Below, piece after piece: positions 60,493 through 64,000 of a stretch of DNA of 64,000 nt. This DNA comes from Klebsiella pneumoniae (lineage in GTDB: Bacteria > Pseudomonadota > Gammaproteobacteria > Pseudomonadales > UBA5518). The notes below the pieces were generated by a model, which was given only the letters and a program-made list of their open reading frames with translations, did no database searches and had not been told where the DNA came from. Within the stretch, counting starts at the first letter, position 1. Each line of letters starts with the position of its first letter. A program made the position numbers and the translations under genes. Where the stretch lies: the NCBI GenBank assembly GCA_945862145.1, contig CAMAXE010000009.1:1-64000 (forward strand), in the 5' to 3' direction.

Positions 60493-61093
60493 GCGTCACT
60501 CGGTGCTGGAGAGCCATCTGCAAGCCGGTGGTCGTGACGGCGTGGACGGTGCACGTTCGCTCAGGCTCGCCGAGTTGCGTGGCTGGCACTTGTGCCAGCT
60601 TGCAGCCTTTGCCGGAACCGACGCTGCACTGCGCGCGCAACTGCAGGCTTTGGCCATTCCCGCGCTGCCGCAAGACAGCCTGATGTTCATCGCCGACGGT
60701 GAGTCGCGATTCTGCCGTCTGGCGCCCGGCAGATATCTGTGGGCCGCAACAACGGATACCGCGATGCAGCGGGTCATGCGTGAGCTGGATCCCGCAACGG
60801 GTTGCGTGACGCTGCTGTCGGCCGCGCGGCTGCGGCTCGTTGTGGAGGGATCCACCGCGCGCGAGTTGCTCAGCCGCGGGATCGCCCTCGATCTGCACCC
60901 GGCGGTTTTTGCCGTGGGCCAGTTTGCACAAACCGGCCTGCATCACATCCCCGTGCTGCTCGAGCGGGTGGGCGAGCAACGCTACGAGCTTTACGTGCCA
61001 ACCACGTGGGCGGTCTCGGTGTGGGAGTGGCTCATCGACGCAGCGCTGCCCTTCGGTTATGACATCGGCATAGAGACAGCGCCGGGCTCCTGA
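60485..61093 (+). CDS. soxG: Sarcosine oxidase subunit gamma
   Basis: A 202-residue subunit ending the operon. Conserved elements are LRLAELRGWHLCQLAAFAG at the start, FIADGESRFCRLAPGRYLW, and RGIALDLHPAVFAVGQFAQT with HHIPVLLER. It overlaps soxA by 8 bp (ATGCATGCCTGA), so it is translationally coupled. SoxG is GcvT-fold-like and needed for complex assembly. Its stop is 10 bp from the convergent hutH end. No glyA, folD or purU follows, unlike many soxBDAG operons. Confidence 0.93.
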   Translation: MPERHSVLESHLQAGGRDGVDGARSLRLAELRGWHLCQLAAFAGTDAALRAQLQALAIPALPQDSLMFIADGESRFCRLAPGRYLWAATTDTAMQRVMRELDPATGCVTLLSAARLRLVVEGSTARELLSRGIALDLHPAVFAVGQFAQTGLHHIPVLLERVGEQRYELYVPTTWAVSVWEWLIDAALPFGYDIGIETAPGS

Positions 61094-61103
61094 TCCGCGC
61101 GCT

Positions 61104-62645
61104 TCAAACCGCGACCCACAACGCCGGAAGTCCATCGAGCGAGCGGAACACGCGCGACAGGCTGCCGTCGTGAACCTGTGCTGTTGCCTGCTGGATATCG
61201 GGCGCGAGGTAGCGGTCTTCGCTCATGGGCGGGCAGTGCTCGCGCAGTATCGCGTGGGCCTGCTCGAGCGCCGCGCTGCTGCGCAGTGGGCGCAGGAACT
61301 CGATGCCCTGTGCGGCGGCCAGCCACTCGATGCCCAGGATATGCGCCGTGTTGGCGATCATCGGTTGCAGGCGCCGCGCCGCAAAAGTGGCCATCGACAC
61401 GTGGTCTTCCTGATTGGCCGAGGTAGGCAGCGAGTCGACGCTGGCGGGGTGCGCGAGTGATTTGTTCTCGCTCGCAAGCGATGCGGCCGTGACGTGCGCG
61501 ATCATGAACCCGGAGTTCAAGCCGGGATTTGCGCTGAGAAAGGCTGGCAACCGCGAGACGCCGGCGTCGATCAGCATCGCGATCCGCCGTTCGGCAATCG
61601 CTCCCACCTCGGCGATTGCGAGTGCCATCCCGTCACAGACGAGCGCCACCGGTTCGGCGTGGAAATTCCCCCCCGACACGAGTTCGGCAGTGTCTGCGAA
61701 GACCAGCGGATTATCGGTGACTGCGTTGGCCTCGCAGAGGAGCACCCGTGCGGCATGGCGCAACTGGTCGAGGCACGCACCCACTACCTGGGGCTGGCAA
61801 CGCAGCGAATACGGGTCCTGCACGCGATCGTCTCCCTCAGCGTGTGACGCGCGTATCGCGCTGCCCGCGAGAAGCGCGCGGTAGTAGTGCGCCACGTCGA
61901 TTTGTCCGGGCTGGCCCCGCAGGTCGTGGATGCGCGGGTCGAAGGGCCCGTCGCTGCCGCGCGCCGCGTCCACCGTGAGTGCGCCGATCACCAGCGCGGC
62001 CTCGAGCACCGGCTCGAAGCAAAACAACGCGTGCAGCGCGAGCGCGGTGGATACCTGCGTGCCGTTGATAAGCGCGAGCCCTTCCTTCGCCTGCAGGTTG
62101 AGCGGCGTGATGCCGGCTGCCGCCAGTACCGTCGCGGCCGCCTGACGATGACCATCCTGCAGGAACTCACCCTCGCCCATCAGCGCGAGCGTGAGATGCG
62201 CGAGCGGGGCGAGGTCGCCCGAGGCGCCCACCGATCCCTGCGAGGGGATGTAGGGCACCAGCCCGGCGTTGTGCACCGCGAGCAGGGTGTCTATCACGTC
62301 GACGCGCACGCCAGAGTGTCCGCGCGCGAGCGAGGCGGCCTTCAGCACAAGGATGAGGCGCGTGACGGCCGCGGACAGCGGCTCGCCCACACCCACGCTG
62401 TGGGAGCGGATGAGATTGCGCTGCAAGCGGGCCAGATCGGCCTCGCCGATGCGTGTGGACGCGAGCTTGCCGAAGCCCGTGTTCACGCCGTAAACCGGCA
62501 ACTGCCCGGCCGCGGCACGCTGCACCAACGCCGCGCTAGCGGCCACTGCCGGCAGCGCGGCGGGATCCACTCGCAGCGGGTTCACACCGGCATGTATGGC
62601 CTGCAGGTCCAGGAGACCCAGCGCGCCGGGCTGCAGCAGGATCAT
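61104..62645 (-). CDS. hutH: Histidine ammonia-lyase
   Basis: A 513-residue enzyme converting histidine to urocanate plus ammonia. The MIO prosthetic group forms from Ala141-Ser142-Gly143 in [28 protein letters not shown] and [20 protein letters not shown] are also diagnostic. Length is normal (~510). ATG 62645 overlaps the hutU stop (ATGA), so they are coupled as hutU-hutH. The N-terminal open frame in front of it is the shadow of hutU. Induction by urocanate through a HutC repressor is usual, but no operator can be seen inside the window. Confidence 0.96.
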   Translation of the reverse strand: MILLQPGALGLLDLQAIHAGVNPLRVDPAALPAVAASAALVQRAAAGQLPVYGVNTGFGKLASTRIGEADLARLQRNLIRSHSVGVGEPLSAAVTRLILVLKAASLARGHSGVRVDVIDTLLAVHNAGLVPYIPSQGSVGASGDLAPLAHLTLALMGEGEFLQDGHRQAAATVLAAAGITPLNLQAKEGLALINGTQVSTALALHALFCFEPVLEAALVIGALTVDAARGSDGPFDPRIHDLRGQPGQIDVAHYYRALLAGSAIRASHAEGDDRVQDPYSLRCQPQVVGACLDQLRHAARVLLCEANAVTDNPLVFADTAELVSGGNFHAEPVALVCDGMALAIAEVGAIAERRIAMLIDAGVSRLPAFLSANPGLNSGFMIAHVTAASLASENKSLAHPASVDSLPTSANQEDHVSMATFAARRLQPMIANTAHILGIEWLAAAQGIEFLRPLRSSAALEQAHAILREHCPPMSEDRYLAPDIQQATAQVHDGSLSRVFRSLDGLPALWVAV

Positions 62646-64000
62646 CCGGCACCTCCGCCTGTGATCATCGGCAGGTTGAGTCCGTGTTCGCGTGCGCAGG
62701 CAATGGCATCCGGGTAGCCGGCGTCGGCGTGCCGCATCACGCCGGTGGCCGGATCGTTCCACAGCACCCGCTCGATCCGCCGGTCGGCCGCCTCGGTGCC
62801 GTCGCAGACGATGACGACGCCCGCGTGCTGCGAGTAGCCCATGCCCACGCCGCCGCCGTGGTGCAGGCTCACCCACGTGGCGCCGCTCGCGGTGTTCAGC
62901 AGCGCGTTCAGCAGCGGCCAGTCGGAGACGGCATCGGAGCCGTCGCGCATCGCCTCGGTCTCGCGGTTTGGCGAGGCGACCGAACCGGCATCCAGATGGT
63001 CGCGGCCGATCACGATAGGGGCTTTCAGCTCGCCGGAGCGCACCATCTCGTTGAACGCGAGTCCGGCGCGGTGACGCTCGCCAAGGCCGATCCAGCAGAT
63101 CCTCGCCGGCAGGCCCTGAAAGGCAATGCGCTCCGATGCCATGTCGAGCCAGCGATGCAGCCCGGCGTCCTCCGGAAAGAGCTCTTTCATGCGCGCATCG
63201 GTACGGCGGATGTCTTCCGGGTCGCCCGAAAGAGCGACCCAGCGGAAGGGGCCCTTGCCACGGCAGAACAGCGGCCTGATGTAGGCAGGCACGAAGCCGG
63301 GAACATCGAAGGCGCGCGTGAGGCCCGCATCGAGTGCGACCTGGCGGATGTTGTTGCCGTAATCGACCACGTGAACGCCGAGATCGCGGAAGCCGACCAT
63401 CGCCTCGACGTGCTGTCTGCAACTGCGGGCGGCGGCCTCGCGCAGGGCGCCATGGCGTTGTGCATCGGCCTGCGCCGCGCGCCACTCGGCCACGCTCCAT
63501 CCGAGCGGCAGGTAGCCGTTCACGAGATCGTGGGCGCTGGTCTGGTCGGTGACGAGGTCGGGACGGAGCCCGCCGGCGCGGGCGCGCTCGAGCAGTGCCG
63601 GCAGCAGTTCCGCGGCGTTGCCCAGCAAGCCGATCGAGCGTGCCTCGCCTGCGGCGGTGCAGCGGGCGATGCGGGAGAGCGCATCGTCCAGATCCTGCGC
63701 CTGTTCATCGAGGTAGCGTGAGCGCAGGCGGAAGTCGATGCGGTCCTGCTGGCACTCGATAATCAGGGAGGATGCGCCCGCCAGGCTCGCTGCCAGCGGC
63801 TGCGCACCGCCCATGCCGCCGAGTCCCGCCGTCAGTATCCAGCGCCCGGTGAGATTGCCGCCGTAGTGCTGGCGCCCGGCCTCGATGAAGGTCTCGCAGG
63901 TGCCCTGCACGATGCCCTGGCTGCCGATGTAGATCCAGCTGCCGGCTGTCATCTGGCCGTACATCATCAGGCCCTTGCGGTCGAGCTCGTCGAAGTGTTC
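62642..64000 (-). CDS. hutU: Urocanate hydratase, N-terminus outside window
   Basis: At least 452 residues of the ~560-residue NAD-dependent enzyme that converts urocanate to imidazolonepropionate. The frame is open to the right edge, with [20 protein letters not shown] at the edge, then [15 protein letters not shown] and the NAD-binding loop [20 protein letters not shown]. The active-site region is [15 protein letters not shown], and [20 protein letters not shown] near the end is fully conserved. The missing ~110 residues are past 64000. It leads the hutUH operon and connects to the hutH gene through an ATGA overlap. Confidence 0.96.
   Translation of the reverse strand, partial: EHFDELDRKGLMMYGQMTAGSWIYIGSQGIVQGTCETFIEAGRQHYGGNLTGRWILTAGLGGMGGAQPLAASLAGASSLIIECQQDRIDFRLRSRYLDEQAQDLDDALSRIARCTAAGEARSIGLLGNAAELLPALLERARAGGLRPDLVTDQTSAHDLVNGYLPLGWSVAEWRAAQADAQRHGALREAAARSCRQHVEAMVGFRDLGVHVVDYGNNIRQVALDAGLTRAFDVPGFVPAYIRPLFCRGKGPFRWVALSGDPEDIRRTDARMKELFPEDAGLHRWLDMASERIAFQGLPARICWIGLGERHRAGLAFNEMVRSGELKAPIVIGRDHLDAGSVASPNRETEAMRDGSDAVSDWPLLNALLNTASGATWVSLHHGGGVGMGYSQHAGVVIVCDGTEAADRRIERVLWNDPATGVMRHADAGYPDAIACAREHGLNLPMITGGGAG

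Noticed and set aside
1-64000. tRNA or rRNA genes
   Set aside because: No cloverleaf with the T-arm GTTCRA pattern or rRNA sequence was recognised in the intergenic gaps; a covariance search would be decisive.

Overview
The window looks like chromosomal DNA from a high-GC gammaproteobacterium. The evidence is a recA-recX pair, a split three-subunit proton-translocating transhydrogenase (pntAa/pntAb/pntB), an aruH-aruI arginine transaminase pair, HrpB and RhlE helicases, an exported MsrB/MsrA pair, an iron-sulfur photolyase with its DUF2256 partner, and REP-like palindromes of the type common in Pseudomonas and Xanthomonas relatives. The mix of Rieske oxygenase, amidohydrolase, sulfotransferase, DUF1214 and sterol-desaturase-like genes suggests an aerobic free-living degrader of lipid or steroid-like compounds. 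Genus cannot be assigned from the sequence alone.

Layout. 1-0.9 kb: end of recA, then recX. 1.0-5.1 kb (minus strand): pntAa-pntAb-pntB and a FabH-like ketoacyl synthase. 5.3-10 kb: an exported beta-propeller-like protein, a medium-chain reductase, a small DUF4345 membrane protein and a two-domain polyphosphate:AMP phosphotransferase. 10.2-15.6 kb: accessory-looking stretch with a frameshifted NCS2 permease, a SnoaL-like protein, a DUF1214 protein, a sulfotransferase and a 117-bp inverted-repeat element. 15.6-20.5 kb: SDR, ferritin-like protein, OPT transporter, M20 peptidase. 20.5-25.4 kb (minus strand): aruI-aruH, then DUF2256-photolyase-orphan HigA. 25.5-32.5 kb: a decayed DUF4143 ATPase, hrpB, VOC protein, acetoacetate-decarboxylase-like protein, a broken LuxR-type regulator and alkaline phosphatase. 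32.7-38.7 kb: DUF6279 lipoprotein, small membrane protein, msrB, msrA, RIO kinase, DUF3047, SIMPL and an atypical Nramp relative. 38.7-43.0 kb: amidohydrolase-Rieske oxygenase pair, then an RNA-handling group (63-residue Lys-rich protein, glycine-rich RRM protein, RhlE).

43.2-49.3 kb: class V aminotransferase and M13 peptidase converge on a 1.1-kb repeat-rich intergenic region, followed by a sterol desaturase relative and two small exported proteins. 49.4-54.2 kb: two-subunit molybdenum hydroxylase (iorAB-like), a hydratase-family protein and a second sulfotransferase. 54.4-64 kb: exported amidohydrolase, sarcosine oxidase operon soxBDAG, and hutH-hutU (hutU runs off the window), linking glycine-betaine/sarcosine and histidine catabolism.

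The most interesting unexplained signal is in the 44.3-45.5 kb intergenic region. Two elements, 44439-44563 (plus strand) and 45129-45264 (minus strand), share one architecture: 16-21 bp inverted outer arms enclosing two hairpins whose loops are TCCC and TCCCG in the same order. The stems differ in sequence but still pair, including a C-G to T-A change closing the second loop. This points to a structured repeat family selected for fold rather than sequence. Other oddities are a homopolymer frameshift in the NCS2 permease, removal of the P-loop from the DUF4143 ATPase, a LuxR regulator needing two frame changes, a RIO kinase whose conserved N-terminus has no usable start codon, and an Nramp relative lacking the DPGN and MPH metal motifs.
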